From Symbiodinium natans (lineage: Eukaryota > Sar > Dinophyceae > Suessiales > Symbiodiniaceae), in the NCBI GenBank assembly GCA_905221605.1, contig CAJNDS010002551.1:35001-99000 (forward strand): a DNA stretch of 64,000 nucleotides. Direction: 5' to 3'. The number at the start of each line of letters is the position of its first letter. The first letter of the stretch is position 1. Below the pieces are notes generated by a model. That model had not been told where the DNA came from, did not search any database, and saw nothing but the letters and a program-made list of their open reading frames with translations. The translations under genes were made by a program, and so were the position numbers. This document shows, in pieces, positions 1 through 11,247 of this stretch.

Positions 1-1030
1 CACACCCGTGACACACAATGACACACAACGCAGGCCTCTGGACTGCCGTAGCTCCGACACCGTGCTCTCCAACCTGCCCCAGGACAACTGACTGCTTGCA
101 AGCTCCTGCGGGGTTGAGGGCTTGCGGTTAAGGGTTTGGGGGCACAAGCAGTCTAAGCACTCGGCTGTGAGACTTGACGGAGCAGTTGTGCTTCCTGACG
201 GAGCATTTCTTCCTGCCTGGGCCATCATCCGCGGACCCATATCCCCCATCTCTTCTTTCCATCTCTTGCTTTCCCACAGCCAAAAAGCACAACAGACAAA
301 CGATCGGATTAAACAAGCCAGTGACCACAAGCAAACGAAATTTTACAACTCAGGGAGAACTGAAACGCTCCACTGAAATCAGTGCATGTTCCGACTTGGC
401 AGGCGGCGCAGCCCAACGCATAAGCGCGCGCTGCACGAAGACCTGCCCACGTGGCGCATGCTACCGGCGCCCGTATCATGGAAGGCGTATAGAAAATCTG
501 AAGCGGGCGGCCCTCCCGCCTGTTTTTTGGTGAGTTCGGCCTGGGCAACGCGCTTTGTCGTTAAAATAGGGCTGTGGACAGATGGCTTTGCAAATTAGCG
601 ACATGGTCCCTCCATAACCCGGTAACCTTGTCACCCTATAACCCTATAACCCTAGAACCAAAAAATGAGCAGTAGAGCTTGGCAAGCAAGCAGGTCCCCG
701 ACTCCATTTGCACGATAAAGGTCGGCTCTGGTATTTGGATGGCTCCCACATGGCAGGGAGGGGTGTAGGGTTTAGGGTTTAGGGCTTGGGGTTTAGAGTT
801 TGGGGTTTAGAGTTTAGTGCTTACGGTTTAGGGTTTAGGGATGTTTAGGAATTAGGGTGAATCTCCTTGTAGCAATTTGTAGCATGACAGGGATTCGTTG
901 GGAGAACCTCGATGCAAAATGCTGTTAGGAACTGCACGGAGTCAACAGCTTCCGCTGGAACACCTACTGTACACGGGCTGCGCAATGGAACGCCAGATTT
1001 GTGGCTCGAGAATCAACCCCCCTCTTGCTG
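1..1030. other. Non-coding stretch with TTTAGGG-like motifs
   Basis: No convincing coding exon is seen here. Open frames of 60-120 codons exist on both strands, but none has a recognisable domain or credible splice borders. CCCTATAACCC-like words lie at about 628-655 and a degenerate TTTAGGG array at about 765-845. Confidence 0.5.
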
Positions 1031-1034
1031 GGTT

Positions 1035-1194
1035 TCAGGCCTTTGTGCAGTCCAGGTCTTTGTCAGCGATTTTCAGCTCCTCCCACACATGGCATGAATC
1101 ATCTAATCCGATTGAACATTCAAAAGCGGACTTCTCCTGGCGGAGCATTGCGATGACAGTTTCTTGCCATCGCACGGTGGCTTCAAGCTCCTGG
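1035..1194 (-). CDS. Possible exon, coiled-coil-like peptide
   Basis: On the minus strand an open frame follows a good acceptor (TTTTCAG|CC). It reads FSQELEATVRWQETV, then MLRQEKSAFE, then HVWEELKIADKDLD, and reaches a stop at 1035-1037. The charged heptad-like pattern suggests a helix. The donor is not fixed, so the 3' end is only the limit of the frame. A telomere-like array (1203-1240) lies a few bases upstream of the acceptor. The protein is not recognised. Confidence 0.4.
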
Positions 1195-1202
1195 CTGAAA
1201 AC

Positions 1203-1240
1203 AACCCTAAACCCTACACCCTAAACCCTAAGCCCTAAAC
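1203..1240. repeat. Interstitial telomere-like repeat (CCCTAAA)
   Basis: About five imperfect CCCTAAA/CCCTAAG units. In minus-strand sense it reads TTTAGGG and sits directly before the acceptor of the exon ending at 1194. Confidence 0.85.
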
Positions 1241-1593
1241 CACAAACCTGGGGCGCATCCAGGGGCACCATCCAGTTGCGACTTCTGCCGATTGTTGGCT
1301 TAACGCTGGCACCTCGAGATTTAGGTGCTTTCAGCGTATCACGAATGCATGCATGCTCACCAAACCGGGAAAAAGTTGTAGTGGGACTTGAGAACTCCAC
1401 GAAAGGCAACCGGTGTAATGTGACGAGGTGATGCAACCATGATTGCAACATGCTTCTCTTACCACAACACAAAAAAAACCTACCACGACAGCAGGGCGCA
1501 GCACCTACAGTGATAAGAAAAAGCACATTCCTTTTTCCTCGGCCTGTTTGCTCGCTCGCTAAAAATATAAAAGCTTGAAGCTTCGCCCCCCCG

Positions 1594-2142
1594 GTAACAA
1601 GTTCCTTCCGCTCTGAGGGCTCTTTGCAGGTTTCAGAGCTAGAGCGGAAGAACTTGTCCACGCCCCCCCCCCGCCCCCCCTGTGAACAAGTTCTTCCTGA
1701 GGGCTCTTTGCAGGCCCCAGAGCCTGGAGAGCGGAAGAACTTGTCCACCCCCCCCTTCCTGTGAACAAGTTCTTCTGCTCTGAAAACTCTTTGCAGGCCC
1801 AGAGCCTGGAGAGCGGAAGAACTCGTCCACGCCCCCAGTTCTTCCGCTCTGAAGGGCTCTTTGTAGGTTCAGAGCCTGGAGGGCGGAAGAATTTGTCCAC
1901 GCCCTCCCCCCCCTCTGTGAACAAGTTCTCCGCTCTGAGGGCTCTTTGCAGGCCCCAAAGCCTTGAGAACGGAAGAACTTGTCCACGCACCCCCCCCCCC
2001 CCGTGAACAAGTTCTTCCGCTCTGAAGGCTTTTTGCAGGCCCCAGAGCCTGGAGAGCGGAAGAACTTGTCCACACCCCCCCCCCCCCTGTGAACAAGTTC
2101 TTCCGCCCTGAAGGGCAGGCTCCATGGAGAGCGGAAGAACTT
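1594..2142. repeat. Tandem array of seven hairpin units
   Basis: Seven units of about 70-90 bp. Each holds AAGTTCTTCCGCTCT, a centre with CTCTTTGCAGGC, then the inverse AGAGCGGAAGAACTT, and units are separated by runs of 5-14 C. The 15 bp arms are perfect complements in the best units, so each can fold as a stem-loop. Frames reading across the array on both strands are artefacts. Confidence 0.9.
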
Positions 2143-2149
2143 GTACAAA

Positions 2150-2621
2150 ATCGAGCCAACTCCACTATACTCCACTCCACAACCAGAGAGCAGACAGCAA
2201 CGAGCAGACAGACAGTAACGAGACCCAGAAAATGTTTCATGGTATTCACGAGGAATGCTTATCATAGTTTTTTGGGATTAGTTGTGGCTGGGCTGGACCC
2301 CCCTGTGGGTGTAAAGGGCCCATACTACAGGAATCTATAACGATGAAAGGGAAGCCCTAAGCCCCAGCCATCGTTCATCTTCAGGACATCAAAAATTCGG
2401 GACCTTAGCATGCACCGGAGCGCGTGTGCGTGTGCACACGCGAATGCGTTTGTGCTTGCACATGTGCGTTTGTGTGTGCTTGCGCGCGCGCATCCGCGGC
2501 AGGCAAAAAAACAGGAACCCCACACGGTGACGAGGGGAAAATCTCTTTGGACCCCACCTAAACCCTAAACCCTAAACCCTAAGCCCTAAACCCTAAACCC
2601 TAAACCCTGGCCTTGATGTAG
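2150..2621. other. Non-coding spacer with GTGTGCG tract and telomere motifs
   Basis: No gene is seen. It contains a purine/pyrimidine-alternating tract (2425-2500, Z-DNA-prone) and a CCCTAAA array at about 2557-2608. Confidence 0.5.
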
Positions 2622-2737
2622 GAGGCCAAACCTCCGTTGTGCCGGTGAAGCCGAAGAAGTCTGCCACTGCCGAGGCTACGCACGCCATGGCACAGGAGGA
2701 AGCTCTCAACCTCACACCGAAAAGCTCTAAACCCTGA
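2622..2737 (+). CDS. Possible exon, Lys/Ala-rich peptide
   Basis: After an AG|G acceptor (GATGTAG|GAGG) the plus frame reads GQTSVVPVKPKKSATAEATH, then AMAQEEALNLTPKSSKP and a stop. Composition is protein-like but no family is recognised. It follows a CCCTAAA array directly. It is one of few plus-strand candidates and could be chance. Confidence 0.25.
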
Positions 2738-4145
2738 ACACCTCAGACGCTGAAAACCATCAACCCAGTGTGGAGGGCGGCGAGCACGTTTTTTTTTTGG
2801 GTGTTTGCTGCCTCTAGCAGGCCAGCGCTGGCATGCAAGGGGGTGCTGGACTATTCCTTCGGCACCCCCTGAATTCAGGGTCTAAAGGGTTTAGGATTTT
2901 CGGGTTTAGGGCTCGTTGTCAGATGTTGTCAGTTTCTGTTGGGCATGCGCCGGTGCGTAGGCTGGAATGGGGGGGGGGAGGGTATTCTTACGGCGTGAGA
3001 TTTGAAAGATCCGCGCACCTAAATTGTGAGCCCCCAAAACGGTGACCCTGTGACCCCGCGAAGAAACCTTGAGGGAACCCTCATTTCAGGCCCCGAGCGG
3101 AGCCCCCTAACCCAAAGTAGCACTCTCCAGAACCTGGAGCCCACCAATCAGGTCCCAAAAAGCCGCGAGCAGCTTTAATGAGCCCATGCATGGCCTCGGC
3201 ATCCCGGCACCCTTGTGATGCTGCACATCCATATCGCTATCCCCATTCTAGAAACCTGGCTCGGCCTCATGGGCTCAGCAGTTCGTCGTCCTTGCGGCCT
3301 TTGCTTTTCGGCGACCGCTCTAGTGGATCTAACAGTCGCCCCCGTCCATGAGCTGCCGGGCAATCTTGCGCAGCCTCTGATGTCTACACAAGTGGCATTT
3401 GTTTATTATGAAATGCCCAAAACAACCGCCTCTTGTTGGACCATCTGCCGCTAATTGCCACTCCATGATGTCCATGACTTCACATTCGTTAACATTTCGG
3501 GGGGCCCAAACAGAAACCTCGTGCATTTTTTTTGTCGGAAGATGCAATGACAACCTGCTTGTCTAGATCATTGAGGAGACCAGCAACCCACTGCAATTCG
3601 CAACGTTACAGAGTTATTTCAGGTCAGGGGCATCGAGGAAGCGTTGCTGGCGTTGCTCAGGTGCTTCCGAACACTGGTGAGCACCAAGTCTTCGTCTTTA
3701 TGACCTGAAGGAAGCCAAACTTTCCCACACCAACAAATCGAAGCAAGCTTTGGCATCTCGACGCCTGATGTTTAAAATCGTCTTACTTTCTCACGGGGGA
3801 GCTATGCCATGCACAGCAACTTCGTACAATTTGTGTGAGGCCCCATCACCTGAATCTAATTTCTGAGCCATCAGCGCTTCTCTATGATCTCCCGCATCTT
3901 CGAGCAAGCGTCCTGGACATATCGGAGCCATATCGAATTATCATTTGTACCAGCAGAGCATCAAATAAATCAAGCTGAATAAGGGAAATTCGATGAAAGT
4001 CGTGAATCTCGTGAAGAATCATGACCACTTGATTTGAGCCGCCAGGGCTGCAACATTTACTAACTCATAAGCCAAATAAACCAGCTAAGCTTTTGCATAC
4101 CGCCAATGCTGCGCTAAATGGCGCATTCCCACTAAACCACTAAAC
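2738..4145. other. Unassigned stretch
   Basis: No recognisable gene. Short open frames on both strands (for example 3175-3553) show no domain or consistent splice borders. Confidence 0.4.
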
Positions 4146-4237
4146 ATGTCCTCATCCAGCTTGTAGTCCGTCATGATCTTCTCCGCGTTGGTGAGATCTG
4201 GCAGCTCCTCCACCTCGCCTTCAAGAAGCTTGCCGAC
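4146..4237 (-). CDS. Probable exon of unknown gene
   Basis: The exon has an AG|G acceptor (ACTCAG|GTCGGC) and a GT donor (GGACAT|GTTTAG) and holds 30 codons plus two bases. It reads VGKLLEGEVEELPDLTNAEK, then IMTDYKLDEDM. Acidic, helix-like composition and clean borders support it. Neighbouring exons were not found and no family is recognised. Confidence 0.5.
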
Positions 4238-4636
4238 CTGAGTTCGCGATGTGGGTTTGCCTGCGAAGTGTACGCCCGAAGCAACGGGAGTTTTTGACCA
4301 AGCCACCAGAAGTGTGCACAAAGCGTTCGGCCTCTTGGCAAAGCGCAGGTGATACCCTATTCTCTCCAAGTCCTGCCACAAGACTCAAAATCAGGAACAC
4401 CACAGAGGCCGAGGATGACAATGGACGCTATCTCGTTTGATGTTACATGCCGCAAGCCGAGTGCCGTTGATCCTTCGTAGCCCTGTCTTCCTGACCACGC
4501 CGCTTTCGCCAAACCTGTCTGTCGAGCAGGGCTGGCTTGTGGCTCATGAGGCTCATGTCTTAAGCATGCATGTGCAGCTACGCTGCGTGTTAGCAAAGGC
4601 TTCGACATTCTGAGAATATGAACATTATATAATTAT

Positions 4637-4735
4637 ACATGTCTATATATATATATAATGTCTATATATATATATATAGTATATACATATATTTTTCTAT
4701 ATATATATATATATATGTCATGTGTGTGTATATAT
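4637..4735. repeat. TA-rich microsatellite
   Basis: Three runs of alternating TATATA, ending in TGTGTGTATATA. Protein readings rich in Tyr and Ile across it are artefacts. Confidence 0.95.
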
Positions 4736-4789
4736 CCGCCGACCCCAGCGCTAGTGAAGACCCCATGGCGTCGGCGTAACCCCGCACCT

Positions 4790-5932
4790 TTCAAGCTGAC
4801 TTTGAAGGGCCCCCTTCCCGCCCTTTCCCGCCCTTCCCGCCCGCTCCGCCCGCCATGGCTCATGGCTGCATGGCCTCATGGTCCCATAAGGGCCCCAGTG
4901 CATGCCCGCCCCCTCCTCCGCCCTTCCCGCCCTTCCCACCCTTCCCGCCCTTCCCACCCTTCCCGCCCGCTCCGCCCACCATGGCTCATGGCCCCATGGC
5001 CCCATGGTCCGGGCGGGAAGGGCACAAAGCCAGCTAAGGCCATGAGCCATGGGCGGGAAAGGCGGGAAGGGCGGAGCCATGAGGCGGAGCGGCGGGAAGG
5101 CAGTGCATGCCCGCCCCCTCCGGCCTTCCAGCCGTTCGCCCCCTGCCATGGCCCCATGGTCCCATGGCTCTAGCCCCCTGGCCCCATGCCCCTCTCTTCT
5201 ATCGCCTTTCGATGGCCATATGGCTCATGCCATGGTCCCATATATGGCTCCATGCCCCTGGCCCATCCCCCATGCTTGGCTCCATGCCCCCTGCCCCTCT
5301 CTTCGAGAAGCTGACTTTAAAGGGCCCCAGTGCATGCCCGCCCCCTCCGCCCTTCCCGCCCTTCCCGGCCCATGGTCCTCTAAAAGGGCTCCATGGCCAT
5401 AGCCCCATGGTCCCACGGCTCCATGCCCCCTGGCCCACTCCCGGCCCCATGCTCCTCCATCTCATTCAGGAGCTGGCTTCCCGCCCCGCCATAGCTCATG
5501 GCCCCATGGCCTCATCCGTGGCTTCATGCTTGCCTCTCGAGGCGCACACTGCCAACCAGGCGCAGTCGCATGCCAGGGCCTGGCCCTCCGCCCACTGGCC
5601 CCATGGCCCATGGTCCATGGCATGCCCGCCCCCTCAGCCCTTCCCGCCCTTCGCCCATGGCTCATGGCCCCATAGGCCCGTGGTCCCATGGCTCCATGCC
5701 CCCTGGCCCACTCCTGGCCCCATGCTCCTTTCTTCTATGAGCTGGCTTCGTGCCTGTAAAGGCCCTTCCCCTTCCCGCCCGTTCCGCCCGCCATGGCTCA
5801 TGGCCCCCTATGGTCCCATGGCTCCATGCTCCCTGATCCCATGCCCCAGTGCATGCCCGCCCCCTCCGCCCTTCCCGCCCTTCCCGCCCTTCCCGCGCTT
5901 CCCGCCCTTCCCGCCCGCTCCGCCTCATGGTC
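4790..5932. repeat. CCATGG / CCCGCCCTT low-complexity repeat block
   Basis: A mosaic of three modules: GGGCCCCAGTGCATGCCCGC, runs of CCCGCCCTTCC, and words built on CATGG palindromes (CCATGGCTCATGG, CCCCATGGTCCCATGG). The module order repeats about every 200-280 bp. Pro/His/Met-rich frames here, including one of about 300 codons, follow from the repeat and are not genes. The family recurs at 9395-9705. Confidence 0.85.
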
Positions 5933-6182
5933 CCATACCTGAAGGTGCCTTTGGCGTTTTAGAAACAACCACTCGTTTCTTGAGTAAAGCCAAGTCCAGC
6001 AAAGAAACACCTATTTAAAACTGGTTCTGCTACCAATGAAAGCGTTTCATTAGGTGCACCTAGAGTACATGACGTTTCTGCCGCGGCCATATCGACATCT
6101 GACGTTTCTTATATGGTCCATGCCTGGGATGCGAAAATCAACCAGTCATTCAAGAAACAACACATCGTTTGTCAGTGCACAA

Positions 6183-6194
6183 CTTGAGCCAAAA
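6183..6194 (-). other. 12-nt match to the 3' end of the dinoflagellate spliced leader
   Basis: On the minus strand the sequence reads TTTTGGCTCAAG, identical to the last 12 nt of the published dinoflagellate trans-spliced leader. Only the 3' part matches, so it may be a relict of a reinserted mRNA or chance. Confidence 0.25.
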
Positions 6195-6399
6195 AAACTC
6201 GAGTTTTCCTGTGGTTGATAGGTCATAAAAAAGATATTTATAGATATGTACATATAAAAATGCTTTTGGGAGTTAAGGCTTAAGGTTTCTAATAATAAGT
6301 TCAGCTCTTAAAGGTATATGTAGAAAGCGATCTGGAGCTCCAGGCAAGCTTCTCCCGAGAGTGAACTCTTTAAAAGTCTCTCTTAAGCCTCTTGGGGCC

Positions 6400-7475
6400 C
6401 TAAACTCCTGAAAGTCTCTAGGCTTTCAAATTTGAAAGTTAAACCACGTTAAAGGTTTCTATTCTTCTCCACCGAGAGGGAACTCCCTCAACAGTCTCTT
6501 AGCCTCTTAAGGCCCCTAACTGAAAGTCTGTCAGCTTCTTGAAGCCCCCAAACTCCCTGAAAGTCTCTAAGCTTCTTGACGCCCCTCAATTCCTTGAAGT
6601 TAGAAATCTTTTTGCGCCCCTAAGCCCCCCTAAGCCCCCACCTGAGCCCCGTCGAACCCCCCGAGCCCTCCAGAAGCAAACAGCTGAGACCCCCAAGTTT
6701 CTGCAGCCTTAAACTTCAACTCCTCCACCCCACCCACCCCCGGAAGCAAACAGTTAAGGCCCCCCAGATCTCTGATCTCTGCAGCCTGAAACTTCAACCC
6801 CCCTCCCCGCCCCCCCAGCCCTCCAGAAGCAAACAGTCAAGCCCCCCCCATCGCTGCAGCCTTAAACTTCAACCCCCCCCCCCCCCCCGCCCAGCTCTCC
6901 AGGAGCAAACAGTTAAGGCTCCCACATCTCCGCAGCCTTAAACTTCAACTCCGCCCCCGAATGTTTCGAAGCATGTGTACGGAAAGGGAACTCCCTTAAA
7001 GTCTTTATTAAACCTTTTGAGTCCCCGAAACTCCCTGAAAGTCTCTAAGCTTCTTCAGGCCCCTAAACTCCTTGAAAGTCTCCAAGCTTCTTGATGCTCC
7101 TAAATTCCCCTAGACTCATGCAAAGCCTCTAAGCTTCTTAAGGGCCCTAAACTCCCTCTCTAAGCTTCTTGATGCGCCTCAATTCCCTTCTTGTGGCCCC
7201 TAAACCCCTAAAAGTTTCTAAGCTGCTTGATGGAAAGTGAACCCCCTTAAAGTCTCTATTAAGCTTCTTGAGGCCCCTAAACTCACTGAAAGTCTCTAAG
7301 CTTTTTGATGCCCCCAATTTCCTTGAAGTTTGAAATCTTCTTGCGGCCCCTAAAACCCCCTGAAGTATCTGGCCCTTAAAGTCGCTCTATGTCTCTTAAG
7401 GCCCCTAAACTCCCTGAAAGTCTCTGAACTTCTTACGGCCCCTAAACTCACCAAAAGTCTCAAAGCTTCTCAGCT
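6400..7475. repeat. Degenerate satellite of about 36 bp units
   Basis: Repeats of the pattern CTCCCTGAAAGTCTCTAAG plus CTTCTTGAGGCCCCTAAA, heavily diverged. An inner block (6600-6960) is C-rich, with repeated AGAAGCAAACAGT and CAGCCTTAAACTTCAA. No coding signal. Confidence 0.85.
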
Positions 7476-7524
7476 GCCTGCCAAACACAGCATGCACGAG
7501 CACACATGACTGCATTCTGGCATA

Positions 7525-7585
7525 AACCCTGAACCCTAAACCCTAAACCTTGAACCCTAAACCCTAAGCTCTAAACCCTAAACCG
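7525..7585. repeat. Interstitial telomere-like repeat (CCCTAAA)
   Basis: About eight CCCTAAA units with variants, between the degenerate satellite and the 7650-7815 repeat. Confidence 0.85.
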
Positions 7586-7649
7586 CGAGCAAGCGTAGTA
7601 CACACATGTGTACGTTTGATATGTTTTTTGACATGTGAGCACGTTGTGG

Positions 7650-7815
7650 TGTGGCCATGGGTCGTGACGTCGTCACGGTCGGTCACGGTGTGTCCCTTTC
7701 TACGGAAGAGGTGACGGGCATGACGGGTCGTGACGTCGTCACGGTCGGTCACGGTGTGTCCCCTTGTAAGGAAGCGGTGACAGGTGTGACGGGTCGTGAC
7801 CAGTCACGGCACGTT
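7650..7815. repeat. Tandem repeat with CRE-like palindrome
   Basis: Two and a half units of about 72 bp containing GGTCGTGACGTCGTCACGG. Each unit holds TGACGTC inside an inverted GTGAC...GTCAC pair. The family resembles CRE-type sites only by sequence; no regulatory role is shown. Confidence 0.8.
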
Positions 7816-7849
7816 CTTGTCTACTTGTGTTTTAAAGTTGTTTTTGGGT

Positions 7850-9000
7850 GGTGGGTCCGTTCTTTGGGGGGTCTTGCAGTCTTAGAGCTCTTCAGGACTT
7901 GGGGTTCTCAGGGTCTGAAGGGCTCTTAACGTCTTAGGGCTCACAGGGGCCTAAGGTCTTAGGCTCTTGAAGTCTTAGGGCACTCCAGGTCTTGGAGCTC
8001 TTAAGGCTTTATGGTTCTTAGGGATCTTACGATCTTCAGGGCGCTTAAGGTCTTAACGCTCGTACTTAAGGTTGGAAGGGCTCTTAAGGTCTGAAAGTTT
8101 GAGGATTTTGAAGTCTTAGAACTGGTACCATGCTGAGGGTAGGGCTTTTACGGTTTTGGGGCTCTGAAGGTCTGAGGCTTCTTAAGGCCTCAGGTCCTTA
8201 GGGCCTTTCCTGGAAAACCCAATGTACGTTTATTCCTAGGCACTGCTGAAAGTTGCTTTTTTTGTTGCAGATTTAGGCATTAAGAAGAGCCCTATGACTT
8301 TAAGGGCGTCAGAGCCCTTGAAACCACAAGAGCCCCGAGAAAGAGCCCTAAGACCTTCAGATCCCCAATAGATTAAGAGCCCCAAAGCCCTAAGGCCTTA
8401 AGAGCCCTCAGACCTTAAGAGAACTCAGACCTTAAATGCCCTGAGACGGTAAGAGCCCTAATTCAGATCCCCAATAGATTAAGAGCCCTAAGGCCCTAAG
8501 GCCTTAAGAGCCCTCAGACCTTAAGGGGACTCAGACCTTCAGTGCCCTGAGACTGTAAGAGCCCTAGGACCTTCAGACCTTAGAGCACATTAAGAGTCCT
8601 CCTCAGGGCCCTCAGACCTTAAAACCCGAAGACCGTAAGGGCCCTAACAGCGAAAGAGCCCCTAAGACTCTCAGCGCCCTAGGAGCCCTACCTTCTTCTT
8701 GCAGGGCCCGAATTTGCTTTCCAGCTGGGCAGGATTTTTGCGGCACCGTGCAAAAGTTGCTTGTTGTGGCAGAAAGTACTGTACTTTGAAACGCGTCAAG
8801 CGACGTAAAGAAAAATGTCGAAAATCAGTGTGATGTTGTGGCAGGTCTGACGGCTCTTATACAGACTTAGGGCTTAAGGTCTTAGAGCTCTGAAGGTCTC
8901 TTAAGGCTCTTAGGACCCTAGAACTCTTACGGTGTGCTCTGAAGGTCTGAGGGCGTTTAAGGGCTCTTACTGTCTTCGGGCTCTGGAGGTCTTAGGGTGT
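7850..9000. repeat. Degenerate repeat that switches strand twice
   Basis: From 7850 to 8260 the plus strand carries AAGGTCTTAGGGCTCTTA-like units. From about 8280 to 8700 it carries their complement (TAAGAGCCCTAAGACCTTAA). From about 8840 to 9000 the first orientation returns. The block is therefore a long imperfect inverted repeat. No coding signal. Confidence 0.8.
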
Positions 9001-9219
9001 CGTCGTGTCGTCGTGATTTCTGCCTAACGTTTCGTCTTGTTGTATCTCAAGGTCTCGCGAGGTCTTCATCACTGTACTCCAAAATGCGGAACAGCTGTTC
9101 TCTAGTTTTCTTCCACACGCCGAAGTCGCTTCAGGCAAGCTCCAGCTATAAAGCCCAAGAAAAGCTGCACTTTTTTTCCAAAGAAACAACCAGACGTTGC
9201 TTTGTGGGGTTCTTTTGGT

Positions 9220-9390
9220 GGCATGGGCGCTTGACGTTTCTTCGGGGCCACCTAACTCACCTGACGTTTCTTTCGGTCCACCTACAGCACCTGACGTTTC
9301 TTCGGGCCCAAAAAGAAAAGCCAAGCCCGGAAAATAAACGACACACAACAACAGAAACAACCAGACGTTTCAAAAAAGCCAAAGGCATCT
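9220..9390. repeat. Short tandem repeat with GACGTTTCTT core
   Basis: Three units of about 30 bp (GACGTTTCTTCGG plus CCACCTA). AAACAACCAGACGTT words lie on both sides. Related words (GACGTTTCT, GAAACAACCA) occur at 5960-6160, so this is a dispersed family. Confidence 0.7.
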
Positions 9391-9394
9391 CCAG

Positions 9395-9705
9395 GTAAAA
9401 GGGCCCCAGTGCATGCTTGCCCCCTCCGCCCTTCCCGCCCTTCCCGCCCATGGCTCATAACCCCATAGCCCCATGGTCCCACTCATGGTCCCGTGGCTTC
9501 ATGCCTCCTGGCCCCATGCCTCTTTCTTCTATAAGCTGACTTGAAAGGGCCCCAGTCCATGCCCGCCCCCTCCGCCCTTCCCGCCCTTCCCGCCCGCTCC
9601 GCCCGCCATGGCTCATGGCCCCATGGCCCCATGGTCCCATAAAAGGGCCCCAGTGCATGCCCGCCCCCTCCGCCCTTCCCGCCCGTTCGCCCCCTGCCAT
9701 GGCTC
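9395..9705. repeat. Second block of the CCATGG / CCCGCCCTT repeat
   Basis: Same modules as 4790-5932 in the same order, ending at CCATGGCTC and followed by CCCTAAACCC. Confidence 0.85.
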
Positions 9706-9779
9706 TAAAACCCGAAACCCTAAACCCTAAACCGTAGACCGCTCACTCTCCTCCTGCCTCTGCGAATTCGTCGAAAGAT

Positions 9780-10870
9780 GGCCTGCCATCCTTGTTCTTG
9801 TCCGGTTTGCGCGGAGCATCAGGTTGAGGGGTCGGCGGCACTGGCGGTAGCCATTAAATCCGGCCCCCGCACCGCCCGTGGTCCAGGGCGGAGCCCGCGT
9901 CGCACTGAAGCGCTAGCTTTAAGGGGCGAGCGCCCGAGCCGCCGACCCCGCCCAACATTGCTTCAAATTCGCGCGGGGCCCTTCGGGAGGCCTCCGAAAC
10001 GGCATCCAAGGGGACGCAACACGCAGTGGTGCGAAAAGCACGAAAATCTCGTAAAAACCATGGGTTTTTACGAAAAACCGAGGCCACAAAACACCCGCAG
10101 CACCCCATTAAACCCTCACGGGCGCGCATCATCGACCCTAGCTTTTCACATGGGGCGCGCGCCAGGCCGAAACCATGTTTTTCAAGGTTTGGGGGGGGTA
10201 CCGGAAGCCCAAAACCAGGCGAGCATCATGAGCATCAGCAGCCCTGGCCCGCGGACCCAAGGCAAGAAAAAACGCTGAAAAACGCTGAAATCACCGTAAA
10301 TACCGTGTTTTTATGAGGGTTTTCACGCGTGCCTCCGACCCCCACACTTGTTGCCCTTGACCCGCCCCCAAAGTGCGCATCTGCTGATGCTGCTGATGCG
10401 CGGGGTCCGGGCGCATCATCGAGCCATCGTTTCTCATGGGCTTCGTGGGGGGGTCCGGGCCCACGGCCCAGAGACCCAGCTGATGCTCATGATGCTCGGT
10501 TTTGGGGGGGTGTTCCAACAGCAGAAAACCTCGTAAATACCGAGTGTTTTGTGGGTCCACGTACAAACGCCCCTAAAATCGCTCATTTTACGCGCTCGAA
10601 CGGCTTCGTGCCTACAAAACACCCGAACAGCAGGACCCCGAATGCCCTTAAGGGCATTCGGGGTCTTGCTTTTGGGGGTTTCGTGGGCACGCAAGCGTTC
10701 AAGCACATACAATCGGCGTGTTTAAGGGGGTTTTGGATGGCCTGGGGGAGGCCGCTGATGCTCATGATGCTCCCTTTCCTGGGTCCCAAAAGGCTTCCCA
10801 AGCCCAAAAACACGTGTTTACAGCGTTTTCTGAAGGTTTTTCGAAGGCAAAACGCATGCATAGAATGCTT
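9780..10870. repeat. Dispersed repeat with ATGCTCATGATGCTC words
   Basis: Words such as GATGCTCATGATGCTC and its inverse, CGTAAAAACC, GGGTCCGGGC and CAAAACACCCG recur in both orientations at spacings of about 150-250 bp. Frames of 90-180 codons exist on both strands at once and have no recognisable domain, so they are read as repeat artefacts. Confidence 0.55.
10629..10670. repeat. 42 bp near-perfect palindrome
   Basis: The inner 32 bp (10634-10665), centred on CCCTTAAGGG, are a perfect palindrome. Five more bases on each side match with one mismatch. It can form a cruciform or a loop-less hairpin. Confidence 0.9.
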
Positions 10871-10912
10871 TTAAGGCCCCCAAACCAACCCCACTGATGC
10901 TCCTGATGCGGG

Positions 10913-10960
10913 TGCGCGCGCGCGCGCGCGCGCGCGCGCGGGGGGGGGGGGGGGGGGGGG
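10913..10960. repeat. CG dinucleotide run joined to a G run
   Basis: About 14 CG/GC repeats lead straight into about 20 G. The CG run is Z-DNA-prone and the G run quadruplex-prone. Confidence 0.95.
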
Positions 10961-11247
10961 AGGGAGGGGTGGCGAAGGCAGGAGAAAGAGAGACAGAGAG
11001 AAGGAGGGACAAAGACACGGGAAAGAGAAGACAGTGCCAAGGTTCAAGGTTTCGTGCTTTGGGGGGCGGGGGCCGGCCCGTGCCGCTAGGCCTGAAATAT
11101 ATATAATTGGATTATTTACTTCTGCATTTAAAGGTTTACACAGGAATCATGAATCTATCTGCTGCGTTCACCCATCCCGGGGCCTTGAGCTCAGTCAACC
11201 TCGAGGTCGCAGAATCGTCGAGCTTGAAGTTTCCTTAGACTCATCAG

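Noticed and set aside
1559-2265. Minus-strand frames with repeated Ser/Gly/Arg words
   Set aside because: They are readings of the hairpin satellite; three overlapping frames give similar repetitive peptides.
5107-6018. 303-codon Pro/His-rich plus-strand frame
   Set aside because: It lies wholly in the CCATGG/CCCGCCCTT repeat, and other frames are equally open.
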